The position numbers and the translations under genes are program-made. From Nocardia sp. BMG51109 (GTDB lineage: Bacteria; Actinomycetota; Actinomycetes; Mycobacteriales; Mycobacteriaceae): a stretch of DNA of 64,000 bases. Below, piece by piece: positions 23,317 through 35,055 of the stretch. The notes under the pieces are model-generated. The model saw only the letters and a program-made list of their open reading frames with translations, made no database searches and was not told the DNA's origin. Position 1 is the stretch's first letter. Each line of letters begins with the position of its first letter. The stretch lies in assembly GCF_000526215.1 (NCBI RefSeq), contig NZ_JAFQ01000004.1, positions 5,332,001 to 5,396,000 on the forward strand, given 5' to 3'.

Positions 23317-24317
23317 AACGGGAGATTCTGCTCGTCGCCCACCCCGCCCGCCCGGAGCTGACCGAGACCGCGCACCGGGTGGCGAAGATCTTCGCCGACG
23401 CCGGGATCGGCCTGCGCGTGCTGGCGGACGAGGCCTACAGCACCCGGCTGGACCGCGACGACGAGGGCGAGCCGGACGGCTACCCGGTGCAGGTCAGTAC
23501 GCACGGCCCCGACGCCGCCGTGGGCTGCGAGATGGTGCTGGCGCTCGGTGGCGACGGCACCTTCCTGCGCGCCGCCGAGATGGCCCATCCGGCGCGGGTA
23601 CCGGTGCTGGGAATCAATCTGGGCCGCATCGGATTCCTCACCGAGGCCGAGGCCGAGCACCTGGACGAGGCGCTGGCCCAGGTGGTGCGCGGCGACTACC
23701 GCATCGAGCAGCGGATGACGATAGATGTCAGTGTCCGCGTCGATGATGTGGTGGTGGAACGCGGATGGGCCCTGAACGAGGCCAGTATCGAGAATGCCGC
23801 CCGGATGGGCGTGCTGGAGGTGGTGCTGGAGGTCGACGGCCGCCCGGTCTCCCAGTTCGGCTGCGACGGAGTGCTGATCGCGACGCCGACCGGCTCCACC
23901 GCGTACGCGTTCTCGGCGGGCGGGCCGGTGGTGTGGCCCGAACTGGAGGCCCTGCTGGTGATACCGAGCAATGCCCACGCCCTGTTCGCGCGCCCGCTGG
24001 TGACCAGCCCGGATTCCCGCATCGCGGTGGAAACCGTTGCGACGGGCCATGATGCGATAGTTTTCCTGGACGGCCGCCGGACTCTGGCGCTGCCGAAGGG
24101 CGCCCGGTTCGAGGCGGTCCGCGGGGCCGAGCCGGTGCGCTGGGTGCGGCTGGATTCCGCACCGTTCGCCGATCGGATGGTGCGCAAGTTCCAGTTGCCC
24201 GTGAAAGGCTGGCGTGGCCGTCCGCCGGAGCGGCCCGACGCGAGCGAGGGGCCCCGCTCGGGCGACAGCGAACACCGCCGAACGGAGAGCACGAGTGCTG
24301 ACAGAGATCAGGATTGA
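23313..24317 (+). CDS. nadK: NAD kinase
   Basis: 334 residues, GTG start overlapping the tlyA stop. The ATP-NAD kinase motifs are present: [11 protein letters not shown] (GGDG at 79-82), [10 protein letters not shown], the LNEASIE metal and ribose site, and [23 protein letters not shown]. It phosphorylates NAD to NADP. The last 30 residues are a charged extension not seen in most NadK and overlap the start of recN by 23 bases. Counterpart of Rv1695 (ppnK). Confidence 0.96.
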   Translation: MKREILLVAHPARPELTETAHRVAKIFADAGIGLRVLADEAYSTRLDRDDEGEPDGYPVQVSTHGPDAAVGCEMVLALGGDGTFLRAAEMAHPARVPVLGINLGRIGFLTEAEAEHLDEALAQVVRGDYRIEQRMTIDVSVRVDDVVVERGWALNEASIENAARMGVLEVVLEVDGRPVSQFGCDGVLIATPTGSTAYAFSAGGPVVWPELEALLVIPSNAHALFARPLVTSPDSRIAVETVATGHDAIVFLDGRRTLALPKGARFEAVRGAEPVRWVRLDSAPFADRMVRKFQLPVKGWRGRPPERPDASEGPRSGDSEHRRTESTSADRDQD

Positions 24318-26076
24318 CGGCCTGGGCGTCATCTCCACCGCCACAGCGCAATTCCATGCGGGGCTGACGTGCCTGACCGGCGAGACGGGCGCCGGCAAGA
24401 CGATGGTGGTGACGAGCCTGCATCTGCTCGGCGGCGCCCGGGCCGACGCCGGGCGAGTCCGCCAGGGTGCCGCCCGCGCGGTGGTGGAGGGGCGTTTCAC
24501 CGTCGACGAGGTGCACGACGGCGCCCGCGACGAGGTCGAGAAGGTCCTGGAATCGGCTGGGGCGCAACGCGACGACGACGGCAGCATCATCGCGGTGCGC
24601 ACGGTCGGCGGCGACGGGCGCTCGCGCGCGCACCTGGGCGGGCGCGGCGTGCCGGCGGCGGTGCTGGGCGATTTCACCGCGCCGCTGCTGACCGTGCACG
24701 GCCAGAACGATCAGCTGCGGTTGCAGCGCCCCGAACAGCAACTGCGCGCGCTCGACCAGTTCGCCGGGCCGGTGATGGACGGGCTGCTGCGCAAGTATCA
24801 ACTGGCGCGCCGCACCTGGTTGCAGGCGCGCGACGAACTGCTGGAGCGGACCGAGCGCAGCCGCGAGCTGGCGCTGGAGGCCGACCGGCTGAAGTACTCG
24901 CTGGACGAGATCGACGCCGTCGCACCGGAACCGGGCGAGGACGAGCACATCGTCACGGAGGTGCGCCGGCTGTCGGATCTGGATTCGCTGCGGGAATCGG
25001 CGACGGCGGCACACGACGCGCTGGCCGGTCCGGCCGATTCGCCCGGGGAGGGCGCGGGCGCGCTGGACCTGCTCGGCACGGCGCGGGCCCGGCTGGAGTC
25101 CTCCGAGGATCGCGGGCTGTCCGAGCTGGCGCCGCGGCTGGGCGAGGCGATCTCGGTGGTGGTCGACGTGACCACCGAACTGAGCACCTACCTGTCGGAT
25201 CTGCCCTCGGATCCGGGCGCGCTGGATTCGCTGCTCACCCGGCAGGCCGAGCTGAAGGCGCTGACCAGGAAGTACGCGCCCGATATCGACGGCGTGCGCG
25301 CGTGGGCCGACGATGCGCGCGGCCGCCTCGATTCGCTCGACGTGTCCGACGAGGCACTGGCCGCCCTGGCGAAGGAGGTCGAGTCCGCCGCGGAGCAGGT
25401 GCGCGAGACGGCCAAGAAGCTGACCGCGGCGCGCGGCAAGGCCGCCAAGAAGCTGGCCGCCGCGGTGAGTGCGGAACTGTCCGGCCTGGCGATGGGCCGG
25501 GCGAAGCTCGAGGTGGCGGTCCGGCCGGTGCCCGCCGCGGCCCAGGATTCGGCCCCGATCACGGTGGGCGGCAAGGACTTACACGCCGGCTCTACCGGCG
25601 TGGACGAGGTGGAGTTCCGGTTGTCGGCGCATTCGGGGGCGCAGTCGCTGCCGTTGAGCAAGAGCGCCTCCGGCGGCGAACTGTCGCGCGTGATGCTGGC
25701 GCTGGAGGTGGTGCTGGCCAGCTCCGAACACGGCAGCACCATGGTCTTCGACGAGGTCGACGCCGGGGTGGGCGGCCGTGCCGCCGTCGAGATCGGCCGC
25801 CGCCTGGCCCGGCTGGCGCGCACCCACCAGGTGATAGTGGTGACCCACCTTCCCCAGGTGGCGGCCTTCGCCGATACCCACCTGGTGGTCGACAAGGTGG
25901 ACGACGGCAAGGGCGTCAACAGCGGCGTCCACGCCCTCACCACCGAGGAGCGGGTCAAGGAACTGGCCCGCATGCTGGCCGGCCTCGACGACACCGAAAC
26001 CGGCCGCGCCCACGCCGAGGAACTCCTGGAAACCGCGCGCACCGAAAAAGACAGCCCGGCAACCGCAACCACCTGA
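24295..26076 (+). CDS. recN: DNA repair protein RecN
   Basis: 593 residues from the GTG at 24295, inside the 3' end of nadK. An SMC-like ATPase: Walker A GETGAGKT at 29-36, a long coiled coil between about 150 and 390 split by a hinge-like stretch, the signature [18 protein letters not shown], and Walker [15 protein letters not shown], then [20 protein letters not shown]. It acts in recombinational repair of double-strand breaks, holding DNA ends or sisters together. Length is normal. The last gene of the tlyA-nadK-recN operon. Confidence 0.96.
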   Translation: MLTEIRIDGLGVISTATAQFHAGLTCLTGETGAGKTMVVTSLHLLGGARADAGRVRQGAARAVVEGRFTVDEVHDGARDEVEKVLESAGAQRDDDGSIIAVRTVGGDGRSRAHLGGRGVPAAVLGDFTAPLLTVHGQNDQLRLQRPEQQLRALDQFAGPVMDGLLRKYQLARRTWLQARDELLERTERSRELALEADRLKYSLDEIDAVAPEPGEDEHIVTEVRRLSDLDSLRESATAAHDALAGPADSPGEGAGALDLLGTARARLESSEDRGLSELAPRLGEAISVVVDVTTELSTYLSDLPSDPGALDSLLTRQAELKALTRKYAPDIDGVRAWADDARGRLDSLDVSDEALAALAKEVESAAEQVRETAKKLTAARGKAAKKLAAAVSAELSGLAMGRAKLEVAVRPVPAAAQDSAPITVGGKDLHAGSTGVDEVEFRLSAHSGAQSLPLSKSASGGELSRVMLALEVVLASSEHGSTMVFDEVDAGVGGRAAVEIGRRLARLARTHQVIVVTHLPQVAAFADTHLVVDKVDDGKGVNSGVHALTTEERVKELARMLAGLDDTETGRAHAEELLETARTEKDSPATATT

Positions 26077-26102
26077 GCCGCCGCGCCGACCGCCTCCGGG
26101 CC

Positions 26103-26438
26103 GTTCATGTCGACGTGTCGGAGGATGCGCAGGCACTTCTCGCGTTCCCTGCTGCGGCGTTCCCGTTCGGTGTGCTGTCGGCGGGCGCCTGCGCGGAGTG
26201 AGTGTTGGTGTACTCCAATGCGTTCGGCCGGGCGGGAGGTCGTGGTGCGCAGTGTGGTGCGGCCGACTTCGTTCACGTCGAGGTGTCGGAGGATGCGTAG
26301 GCTCCCGCGTTCCCTGCTGCGGCGTCCATGTTCCATGTGCTGTCGGCGGGTGTCTGCGCGGAGTGAGTGCTGGTACACCCTAATGCGCTTGGCCGGACGA
26401 GAGGCCGCCGCGCGCAGCGCAGTGCGGCCGACGGTCCG
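26103..26438. repeat. Tandem duplication of a 168-base intergenic unit
   Basis: Unit 1 (26103-26270) and unit 2 (26271-26438) both start GTTCA(T/C)GTCGA and share TGTCGGAGGATGCG, CGCGTTCCCTGCTGCGGCG, GTGCTGTCGGCGGG, TGCGCGGAGTGAGTG and a GTGCGGCCGAC end. No gene was found here. On the minus strand both units can be read in one frame, but the codon use and the lack of a start argue against a gene. Confidence 0.8.
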
Positions 26439-26453
26439 GCCACGGCCCTCCGC

Positions 26454-26876
26454 CTACTTCGAGGTGGCCTTGCGGGCGGCGCTGAGGAACGGGTTGATCA
26501 GGCCCTTGAGGACGAGTTCGGTCAGGCGCTCGGGGACGGGCACCTTCGGGTCGGAGTTCATGGTGTAGGTCACCAGTGTGCCGCCGGGGGCGTCGGCGAA
26601 GGTGATGGTGCCGGTGTGGCTGCGCACCGGGGCGCCGGCGACGATCTTGTACTCCACGCGCTCCCCGGGGACGAGAGCGGTGGTCTCCTCGGTGACGCCG
26701 ATGCCGCCGACGCCCACCACGTAGCGGGCGCCGACACCGGCCGGTTCGGGGGAGCCGGGCTGCTTGAGGGTCAGGCTGAGCAGCAGGTGGGTGTTCAGGC
26801 TGTCGCGCTCGCTGAACATCTTGTACACGACATCGCGCGGTGCCGGGATGACGGTGTCGACGGTGGTGCTTGCCAT
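26454..26876 (-). CDS. SRPBCC/polyketide-cyclase-like protein
   Basis: 140 residues from the ATG at 26876 (GGAGA 7 bases upstream). TTVDTVIPAPRDVVYKMFSERDSLN is the start of a START/SRPBCC helix-grip fold; GVTEETTALVPGERVEYKIVAGAPVRSHTGTITF and ITPFLSA-like LINPFLSAARKATSK complete it. Such proteins bind lipids or other hydrophobic molecules. Single gene, divergent from steA; ligand unknown. Confidence 0.85.
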   Translation of the reverse strand: MASTTVDTVIPAPRDVVYKMFSERDSLNTHLLLSLTLKQPGSPEPAGVGARYVVGVGGIGVTEETTALVPGERVEYKIVAGAPVRSHTGTITFADAPGGTLVTYTMNSDPKVPVPERLTELVLKGLINPFLSAARKATSK

Positions 26877-27090
26877 GTCTGTCTCCTTCGAATCCTGTGC
26901 GCCACCAGGCACGAAGCCGGTGGCCCGGCGGCGCTCCGCAGGGGTGCGCCGGACGCCGTGCGGCTCAGCATATCGGTATCGACCTCGGCGTTCCGCGCGG
27001 CGAGAGCACCGCCATCACTGTGACGAATCCCTAGCGGATTTCGGCGCGCCTCCACCAATGGTTGAGGGTTTGCACCCATCATCGGACCTC

Positions 27091-28302
27091 ATGAAGATGC
27101 TGGCGCTGCTGTCGAGAAACACCGAGACGCTGCCCGGCCTGTCCGGGATCGCCCGGGTCGACCGCGACACCCGGCGTCTGCTCGCGCGGGTCGGGCCGGG
27201 CGACGTCGTGGTGCTGGACGAGATGGATCTGGATCGGCCGACCGCCGATCGCCTCGTCGAGGCGGGCGTGGGAGCGGTGGTGAACGCCTCGCCGTCGATC
27301 TCCGGGCGATACCCGAATCTGGGGCCGGAGGTGTTGGTGGCCAACGAGATCCTGCTGCTGGACGCCGTGTCGTCCGACGTGTTCGCCAAGATCAAGGACG
27401 GCATCAAGGTCCGCGTGGACGACGGGGTGGTCTACGCCGACCGGCTGACCAAGAAGGAGCCGGAGGCCCTGGTCGAGGGCATCGTGCTGACCGAATCCAC
27501 GATCGCCGAGCGGATGATCGAGGCCCGCAACGGGCTCGCCGACCACCTGGAGGCGTTCGCGGGCAACGCGATCGAGTACATCCGCACCGAAAGCGCGCTG
27601 CTGATCGACGGACTCGGCGTGCCGGAGCTCCGGTTGTCGATGCGCAAGCGGCACGTCGTGGTCGTCGCCGACGGGCCCGACCATCGCGACGATCTGCAGT
27701 CGCTCAAGCCGTTCATCAAGGAGTACGCGCCGATCCTGATCGGTGTCGGCCGCGGCGCGGATACCGCGATGCGCTGCGGCTACCGGCCGGACCTGATCGT
27801 CGGCGATCCCGAGGAGATCACCGCCACCACGCTGGAGAGCGGGGCCGAGGTCATCCTGCCCGCCGATACCGACGGGCATGCCAAGGGCCTGGAGCGCATC
27901 CAGGATCTCGGCATCGGCGCCACCACCTTTCCGTCGTCGGGATCGGCCACGGACCTGGCGCTGCTGCTGGCCGACCATCACGGCGCAGCGCTGATCGTGA
28001 CCTGCGGTTCGGCCGCGTCGCTGGACGACTTCTTCGATCGCGGCCGGCGCGGGTCGAATCCGGCGACGTTCCTGACCCGGCTCAAGGCCGGCACCAAGCT
28101 GATGGACGCGAAGGCCGTCGCGACGCTCTACCGGAACCACACCTCCGGCTGGGCCGCCGCGCTGGTGGTGCTGGCCGCGCTGGTCGCGCTGATCGTGGCC
28201 GTGCTGGCCACGCAGCACACGGGCGGCGAGGCACTGGACTGGGTGCGCGACACCTGGCAGCACGCCGAGTCCTGGACGCGGAGCTTGCTCGACAGAAAAT
28301 AG
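27091..28302 (+). CDS. steA: SteA-like cell-division/envelope protein (Rv1697-like)
   Basis: 403 residues starting MKMLALLSRN. It contains a thiamin-pyrophosphokinase-like fold (LIGVGRGADTAMRCGYRPDLIVGDPEEI, then LPADTDGHAKGLERIQDLG and GSATDLALLLADHHGAALIVTCG), followed by one membrane helix near residues 365-385 (GWAAALVVLAALVALIVAVLA). In corynebacteria SteA and SteB form a complex needed for normal envelope and cell separation. The TPK-like fold probably no longer acts on thiamin. Twelve bases separate it from the steB/mctB gene. Confidence 0.92.
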   Translation: MKMLALLSRNTETLPGLSGIARVDRDTRRLLARVGPGDVVVLDEMDLDRPTADRLVEAGVGAVVNASPSISGRYPNLGPEVLVANEILLLDAVSSDVFAKIKDGIKVRVDDGVVYADRLTKKEPEALVEGIVLTESTIAERMIEARNGLADHLEAFAGNAIEYIRTESALLIDGLGVPELRLSMRKRHVVVVADGPDHRDDLQSLKPFIKEYAPILIGVGRGADTAMRCGYRPDLIVGDPEEITATTLESGAEVILPADTDGHAKGLERIQDLGIGATTFPSSGSATDLALLLADHHGAALIVTCGSAASLDDFFDRGRRGSNPATFLTRLKAGTKLMDAKAVATLYRNHTSGWAAALVVLAALVALIVAVLATQHTGGEALDWVRDTWQHAESWTRSLLDRK

Positions 28303-28314
28303 TAAGGGGGACAA

Positions 28315-29229
28315 GTGATTTCGTTACGCCAGCACGCCATATCGATCGCGGCGATCTTTCTGGCGCTCGCGATCGGGCTGGTGCTGGGCGGGCAGGCGCT
28401 CGGCGGGAACCCGTTGCGGGCCGATCACGCCGGCGACGCGCTGACATCGGAGAACGGCAGGCTGACCGATCAGCTGAACGCCGCGGACGCGTTCATCGCA
28501 CGCTCGTCGGGGCGGTTGCTGGGCGGGACGCTCGCCGATCGTTCCGTGCTGGTCTTCACCACTCCGGATGCCGACAATGCCGACGTCGAGGCCGTCACCG
28601 AGTCGCTGACCACCGCCGGGGCGGCGGTGACCGGGAAGGTCGCGCTGACGGAGGCCTTCGTGGATTCCGGGCAGGGCGATCGGTTGCGCACGGCCGTGAC
28701 GAATATGATCCCGGCCGGTGGCCGGCTCCGCACCGGTGCCGTCGATCAGGGCAGCCTGGCCGGTGATCTGCTGGGCCTGGCGTTGCTGACCGATCCGGGT
28801 ACGGGACAGCCGCGGGCGACGGATCAGGAGCGTGGGCTGATCCTGGACACGTTGCGCGGCGGCGCCTTCCTGAACACCGACGGCGTGCGGCCGGCGCAGC
28901 TGGCGGTCGTGGTGACCGGGGACGGCGCGCGGGCCGGGGAGAACAATCAGGGCTCGATCATCGGCCGCTTCGCCGGGGGGTTGAAGGCGCGCAGCCCCGC
29001 GGTCGTCCTCGCCGGACGCTCGGGAGCCGCCGAGGGGGCGGGGCCGATCGCGGTGGTGCGCGGCGATTCCCAGCTCAGCTCCGAGGTGACCACCGTCGAC
29101 AATTCGGATCATGAGATCGGCCGCGTCACAACGGCTCTCGGGCTCGTCGAACAGCTCAACGGCGTCACCGGGCGGTACGGCACGGGCGCCAAGGCGAATT
29201 CGCTCACCGTCGTCGCCATGCCTCGCTAG
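28315..29229 (+). CDS. mctB: SteB/MctB-like periplasmic membrane-anchored protein
   Basis: 304 residues, GTG start with AAGGGGG. The N-terminus SLRQHAISIAAIFLALAIGLVLG is a membrane anchor; the rest is extracytoplasmic, with a coiled stretch (LTSENGRLTDQLNAADAFI) and an alternating alpha/beta domain. The counterpart Rv1698 (MctB) has been reported as a copper-resistance protein of the outer envelope, while the corynebacterial homologue (SteB) partners SteA. The linkage to steA favours the latter role; both names apply to the same family. Confidence 0.9.
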   Translation: MISLRQHAISIAAIFLALAIGLVLGGQALGGNPLRADHAGDALTSENGRLTDQLNAADAFIARSSGRLLGGTLADRSVLVFTTPDADNADVEAVTESLTTAGAAVTGKVALTEAFVDSGQGDRLRTAVTNMIPAGGRLRTGAVDQGSLAGDLLGLALLTDPGTGQPRATDQERGLILDTLRGGAFLNTDGVRPAQLAVVVTGDGARAGENNQGSIIGRFAGGLKARSPAVVLAGRSGAAEGAGPIAVVRGDSQLSSEVTTVDNSDHEIGRVTTALGLVEQLNGVTGRYGTGAKANSLTVVAMPR

Positions 29230-29363
29230 CCGACGGCCGCGACCCGCGACCGGCGTCGATTCTCCGGGTGGCTAGCATTGTCGGCCCGAGTCCGGCCGTC
29301 TTCGGTCGCGCCGCAACGCGTGCCGCGGGCGGGCCGGGCATCCGACTGCGAAGGATGACTCGA

Positions 29364-30005
29364 ATGCCCGTGCCGGCCGATCCGACCGTGCTGCATCCGA
29401 TGCCGGACCAGCCGCGGGTGGTGCTGCTGAAGCCGCTGATCACCTCCGCGCTGATCGAGGTGGGAGAGTTCACGTACTACGACGACCCGGACGATCCCAC
29501 CGCGTTCGAGACCCGCAACGTGCTGTATCACTACGGTCCGGAGCGGCTGGTGATCGGCAGGTTCTGCGCATTGGGCGAGGGTGTGCGGTTCATCATGAAC
29601 GGCGCCAACCACCGCATGGACGGGCCGTCGACGTTCCCGTTCCCGATCATGGGCGGCTCCTGGGCCGAACACTTCGACCTGATCGCCGGTCTGCCGGGCC
29701 GCGGCGACACGGTGCTGGGCCACGATGTGTGGCTGGGTTACCGGACGATGGTGATGCCGGGCGTGCGCATCGGGCACGGCGCGATCGTCGCGTCCGGTTC
29801 GGTCGTCGTCGACGACGTACCCGACTACGCGATCGCGGGCGGCAATCCGGCGCGGGTCATCCGGCACCGCTACGACCCCGCGGATATCGACCGGCTGCTC
29901 GCCCTCGCGTGGTGGGACTGGCCACTCGAGCGCATCACGGCACACCTCCGGACGATCATGTCGGGAACGGTCGATGACCTCGCCGCGGTGGCCGCGACCG
30001 GGTAA
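29364..30005 (+). CDS. Xenobiotic acetyltransferase, CatB/Vat type
   Basis: 213 residues from the second ATG (29364), which has AAGGA 8 bases upstream. A left-handed parallel beta-helix with hexapeptide repeats: LVIGRFCALGEGVRFIMNGANHRMDG, TVLGHDVWLGYRTMVMPGVRIGHGAIVASGSVVVDDVPDYAIAGGNPARVIR. The HRMDG stretch contains the catalytic histidine of the Vat/CatB group, which acetylate streptogramin A or chloramphenicol. Chromosomal members often have weak or unknown substrate range, so drug resistance is a possibility, not a conclusion. Inserted between mctB and pyrG relative to M. tuberculosis. Confidence 0.88.
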   Translation: MPVPADPTVLHPMPDQPRVVLLKPLITSALIEVGEFTYYDDPDDPTAFETRNVLYHYGPERLVIGRFCALGEGVRFIMNGANHRMDGPSTFPFPIMGGSWAEHFDLIAGLPGRGDTVLGHDVWLGYRTMVMPGVRIGHGAIVASGSVVVDDVPDYAIAGGNPARVIRHRYDPADIDRLLALAWWDWPLERITAHLRTIMSGTVDDLAAVAATG

Positions 30006-30122
30006 GAAGGTGCGGATGTGCAGCCAGCGCCGGATGGGACGGATGGGACGAGAATCGGCCCAGCCATCGCGCGGTTACCTCGCGTGGCGTTCGATTCACG
30101 AACGATTTTCGTGTTAACGTGA

Positions 30123-32542
<2,420 letters not shown>

Positions 32543-32651
32543 GACGGAACCGGCCGGTGCGTATCGCGGGAACGAAAACGGCTGCGACTCATGCGAACCG
32601 AATCCTCGCGGGCGGGTTGCCGCCGGGTTTCTGGCGTGGCGTCGCTCTGGT

Positions 32652-32825
32652 ATGCATGAGTGTATGCGCGAGGCGAACCCGGTGACAGTCCTGCTGGATG
32701 CGCAGGTGGACACCCGGGTGCGCGAGGCGGCCGGACGTGCGAGCCGGAGCCTGTCGCCGCTGCCGACTACCGCCGGGGGAACGAACGAGGCCGATCCGCG
32801 TCGGTCTGCCCGCGGCGCCGCATGA
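32652..32825 (+). CDS. Possible antitoxin of a PemK-like pair
   Basis: 57 residues from ATG 32652 (or 53 from ATG 32664). Only PVTVLLDAQVDTRVREAAGRASRSLS looks like a folded start, perhaps one strand and helix of a ribbon-helix-helix; the rest is Pro/Arg-rich. Its TGA overlaps the ATG of the toxin-like gene (ATGA), the classical antitoxin-toxin arrangement. The sequence itself is not diagnostic, so the call rests on position and overlap. Confidence 0.45.
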   Translation: MHECMREANPVTVLLDAQVDTRVREAAGRASRSLSPLPTTAGGTNEADPRRSARGAA

Positions 32826-33130
32826 GGCGCGGCGAGGTCTGGCGATACGCCCCGGTGCTGCCCGACGGCACGCCGGCCCCGCGGCGGACGACCGTCGTGG
32901 TGGTCTCGGATCACGCGGTGATCACCTCGCCCTATCGCTGGCTGCACGTGGTGCCGATCGCCGAGGCCGATCCCGGGCACGTGCTGACCATCCACACCTG
33001 CCACGGCTGGGCCGATGCGCTCGAGTTCCATCGGGTCTACCGGGTGTGGCTGGCCGAACTGACCGGTGAGCTCAGCGCGGAGGAGATGGACGCGCTGGAC
33101 ACCCGGCTGCGGGCGGCGCTGAGCCTGTGA
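32822..33130 (+). CDS. PemK/MazF-like toxin candidate
   Basis: 102 residues. MRRGEVWRY, a basic APRRTTVVVVS segment with the arginine expected in the active site, then WLHVVPIAEAD and a C-terminal helix (LSAEEMDALDTRLRAAL) fit the PemK/MazF barrel, an mRNA-cleaving endoribonuclease family. Similarity is partial: the middle (GHVLTIHTCHGWADALEF) is unusual. Coupled by ATGA to the small upstream ORF. The pair sits between the NUDIX gene and xerD, an insertion relative to M. tuberculosis. Confidence 0.6.
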   Translation: MRRGEVWRYAPVLPDGTPAPRRTTVVVVSDHAVITSPYRWLHVVPIAEADPGHVLTIHTCHGWADALEFHRVYRVWLAELTGELSAEEMDALDTRLRAALSL

Positions 33131-33151
33131 GCCGGTGGGCCTCGTCCGTGC

Positions 33152-33289
33152 CTGGTGGATTTTGATGGTGTCCGGCGGACTTGGTGGTGCGTGGTGGATC
33201 CCTGATGGTGCGTGCTGGATCTTGGTGGTGCGTGCTGGATCTTGATGGTGCGTGGTGGATCCTGGCGGTGCGTGCTGGATCTGCGGTGC
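33152..33289. repeat. Minisatellite of about 20-base units
   Basis: Six to seven units of the form TG(G/C)TGGATCTTGATGGTGCG, with small length changes. The surrounding gap between the toxin-like gene and xerD (33131-33535) shows no gene. Confidence 0.85.
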
Positions 33290-33535
33290 CCGGTGCACCA
33301 CCCTGACGGTGCTCGGGGGTTCTGTCCGCGGCTCGGTGGACGCTGCTCGGCCCGAGGGGCCGTCGGCGCGGCGAGGGGTGTACCCGTGTCGCGTGTCTCG
33401 GTCTGCGCGGTGTCGGGCCCTGCTGCCATGATGTGACCGTGAATACCGCAGGGTCGTCTCGGATGCCGCAGCCGCGGGTCGTCGTGGCCGAGGGCATGCG
33501 GTTCCGGCGCCGGGCGCGGCGGTAAGGAGCGGCGG

Positions 33536-34462
33536 GTGTTGCGGCGGCAGATCGAGGCGTATCTCGACCATCTGACGGTCGAGCGGGGCGCGGCGCGCAA
33601 CACCTCCAGCGCCTACCGGCGCGACCTGGAGCGGTACCGGGAGTTCCTGGCGCGCCGCGGGATCGAGGAACTGGACCGGGTCACCGAGGGCGATATCGGC
33701 GATTTCGTGGTGTCGCTGCGCGCCGGGGGCGGCGACCATCCGCCGCTGGCGGCCAGTTCGGCCGCGCGCAGTCTGGTCGCCGTGCGCGGCCTGCATCGGT
33801 TCGCCGCCGCCGAGGGCCTCACCGCCGGCGACGTCGCCCATGCGGTGAAACCGCCCACGCCCGCCCGCCGACTGCCGAAAGCGCTTCCCTACGACCAGAT
33901 CTCCCGGCTGCTCGAGGCGGCGGGCGGTGCCGGGCAGGCCGACGGCGGCCCGCGCGGGCTGCGCGATCGCGCGCTGCTCGAACTGCTGTACTCCACCGGC
34001 GCGCGGATCTCCGAGGTGATCGGGCTGGACGTCGACGACATCGACACCGGTGAGCGGGCGGTGGTGCTGCACGGCAAGGGCGGCAGGCAGCGCATGGTGC
34101 CGGTCGGCCGCCCGGCGCTGGCGGCGCTGGAGGCGTATCTGGTGCGCGGCCGCCCCGCACTGTCGTTGCGCGGCAAGGGGATCCCGGCGCTGTTCCTGAA
34201 CGCCCGGGGCGGGCGCCTGACCCGGCAGAGCGCCTGGCAGGTGCTGCAGGACGCCGCCGACCGCGCGGGCATCGGCGCGGCCGTCTCGCCGCATACGCTG
34301 CGCCATTCGTTCGCGACCCATCTGCTGGACGGCGGGGCCGACGTCCGGGTGGTGCAGGAACTGCTGGGGCACGCGTCGGTCACGACGACCCAGATCTACA
34401 CGCTGGTCACGGTGAACACCCTGCACGAGGTCTGGGCGACGGCACATCCGCGGGCGCGGTAG
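33536..34462 (+). CDS. xerD: Tyrosine recombinase XerD
   Basis: 308 residues, GTG start with TAAGGAGCGGCG ribosome site. SAM-like N-terminal domain to about residue 105, then the catalytic domain with all active residues: Arg157 (GARISE), Lys181 (GKGGRQR), His253 and Arg256 ([19 protein letters not shown]), His279 ([10 protein letters not shown]) and the nucleophile Tyr288. With XerC it resolves chromosome dimers at dif. Counterpart of Rv1701. It lies upstream of parA and the scp genes, all concerned with chromosome segregation. Confidence 0.95.
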   Translation: MLRRQIEAYLDHLTVERGAARNTSSAYRRDLERYREFLARRGIEELDRVTEGDIGDFVVSLRAGGGDHPPLAASSAARSLVAVRGLHRFAAAEGLTAGDVAHAVKPPTPARRLPKALPYDQISRLLEAAGGAGQADGGPRGLRDRALLELLYSTGARISEVIGLDVDDIDTGERAVVLHGKGGRQRMVPVGRPALAALEAYLVRGRPALSLRGKGIPALFLNARGGRLTRQSAWQVLQDAADRAGIGAAVSPHTLRHSFATHLLDGGADVRVVQELLGHASVTTTQIYTLVTVNTLHEVWATAHPRAR

Positions 34463-34506
34463 GCCCGCCGTCCTCGGGACGTGTTGCCGGAGCGGCCAGT
34501 GATGGG

Positions 34507-34797
34507 ATGATATGGCAATTGTCCGCCCGGGCGCTCGGCGGCCGGGCGGACGCCGAGTTCGGCGTTCTTGTGACATCGCATCGCGAATCGGCGGATCTCG
34601 GCGAGTTCACCCGTACCCTTGCGACGGTCGCCGTCGGTGACCCGGCCTTCCGCTGGGAACTGTTCGCGGACGGTTCGGTGCACAAGCCCGGACCGGCCGT
34701 ACCGCAGGGATTCCCGGGACGCGCCGTCCCCGATGCCGCGTCGAGTGGCGACGAGCCGACCTGGGTCGTCCCGCCGAGGTCACCGGACGGGACCTGA
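34507..34797 (+). CDS. Hypothetical protein
   Basis: 96 residues, ATG start without a close ribosome site. No known motif. Third codon positions are strongly G/C, as in its neighbours, which supports real coding. The first half could be a short alpha/beta unit (FGVLVTSHRESADLGEFTRTL); the second half is Pro/Gly-rich. It lies alone between xerD and the parA promoter region. Unrecognised. Confidence 0.45.
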   Translation: MIWQLSARALGGRADAEFGVLVTSHRESADLGEFTRTLATVAVGDPAFRWELFADGSVHKPGPAVPQGFPGRAVPDAASSGDEPTWVVPPRSPDGT

Positions 34798-34937
34798 TCG
34801 CGGGCCGCGCGTGTGCCGGAACCGGCCGATGCCGGATCGGCTCCGCGGTTACTGTTGACGGCAGCGTGGTACTCGTGGTCACACTCGGAACCGGCGGTGC
34901 GGCGGGCATCCTCACAGAGCGTGTCCGAGCGTAGGTC

Positions 34938-34966
34938 TTGCGCTCGGAGGCGGTAGCGTCTATGGG
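34938..34966 (+). promoter_or_regulatory. Possible parA operon promoter
   Basis: TTGCGC, 17 bases, TATGGG, about 90 bases upstream of the parA start. Only moderate similarity to consensus. The rest of the 34798-35055 gap shows no gene. Confidence 0.35.
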
Positions 34967-35055
34967 GTCCCGGTGCGACCCTGGGTAGCGCCAGGTGGGA
35001 ACTGCCTCGCAGCGCGCGGCGGGGCATGGGCAGGAAAACTGAAGGAGCAGCGGAT

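Noticed and set aside
26077..26453. Protein-coding gene on the minus strand covering the duplicated unit
   Set aside because: The frame is open through both units, but lacks a start with a ribosome site, has Arg/His/Ser-rich composition typical of shadow frames, and extends antisense into recN.
33152..33289. CRISPR array
   Set aside because: Units of about 20 bases follow each other without spacers, so it is a minisatellite.
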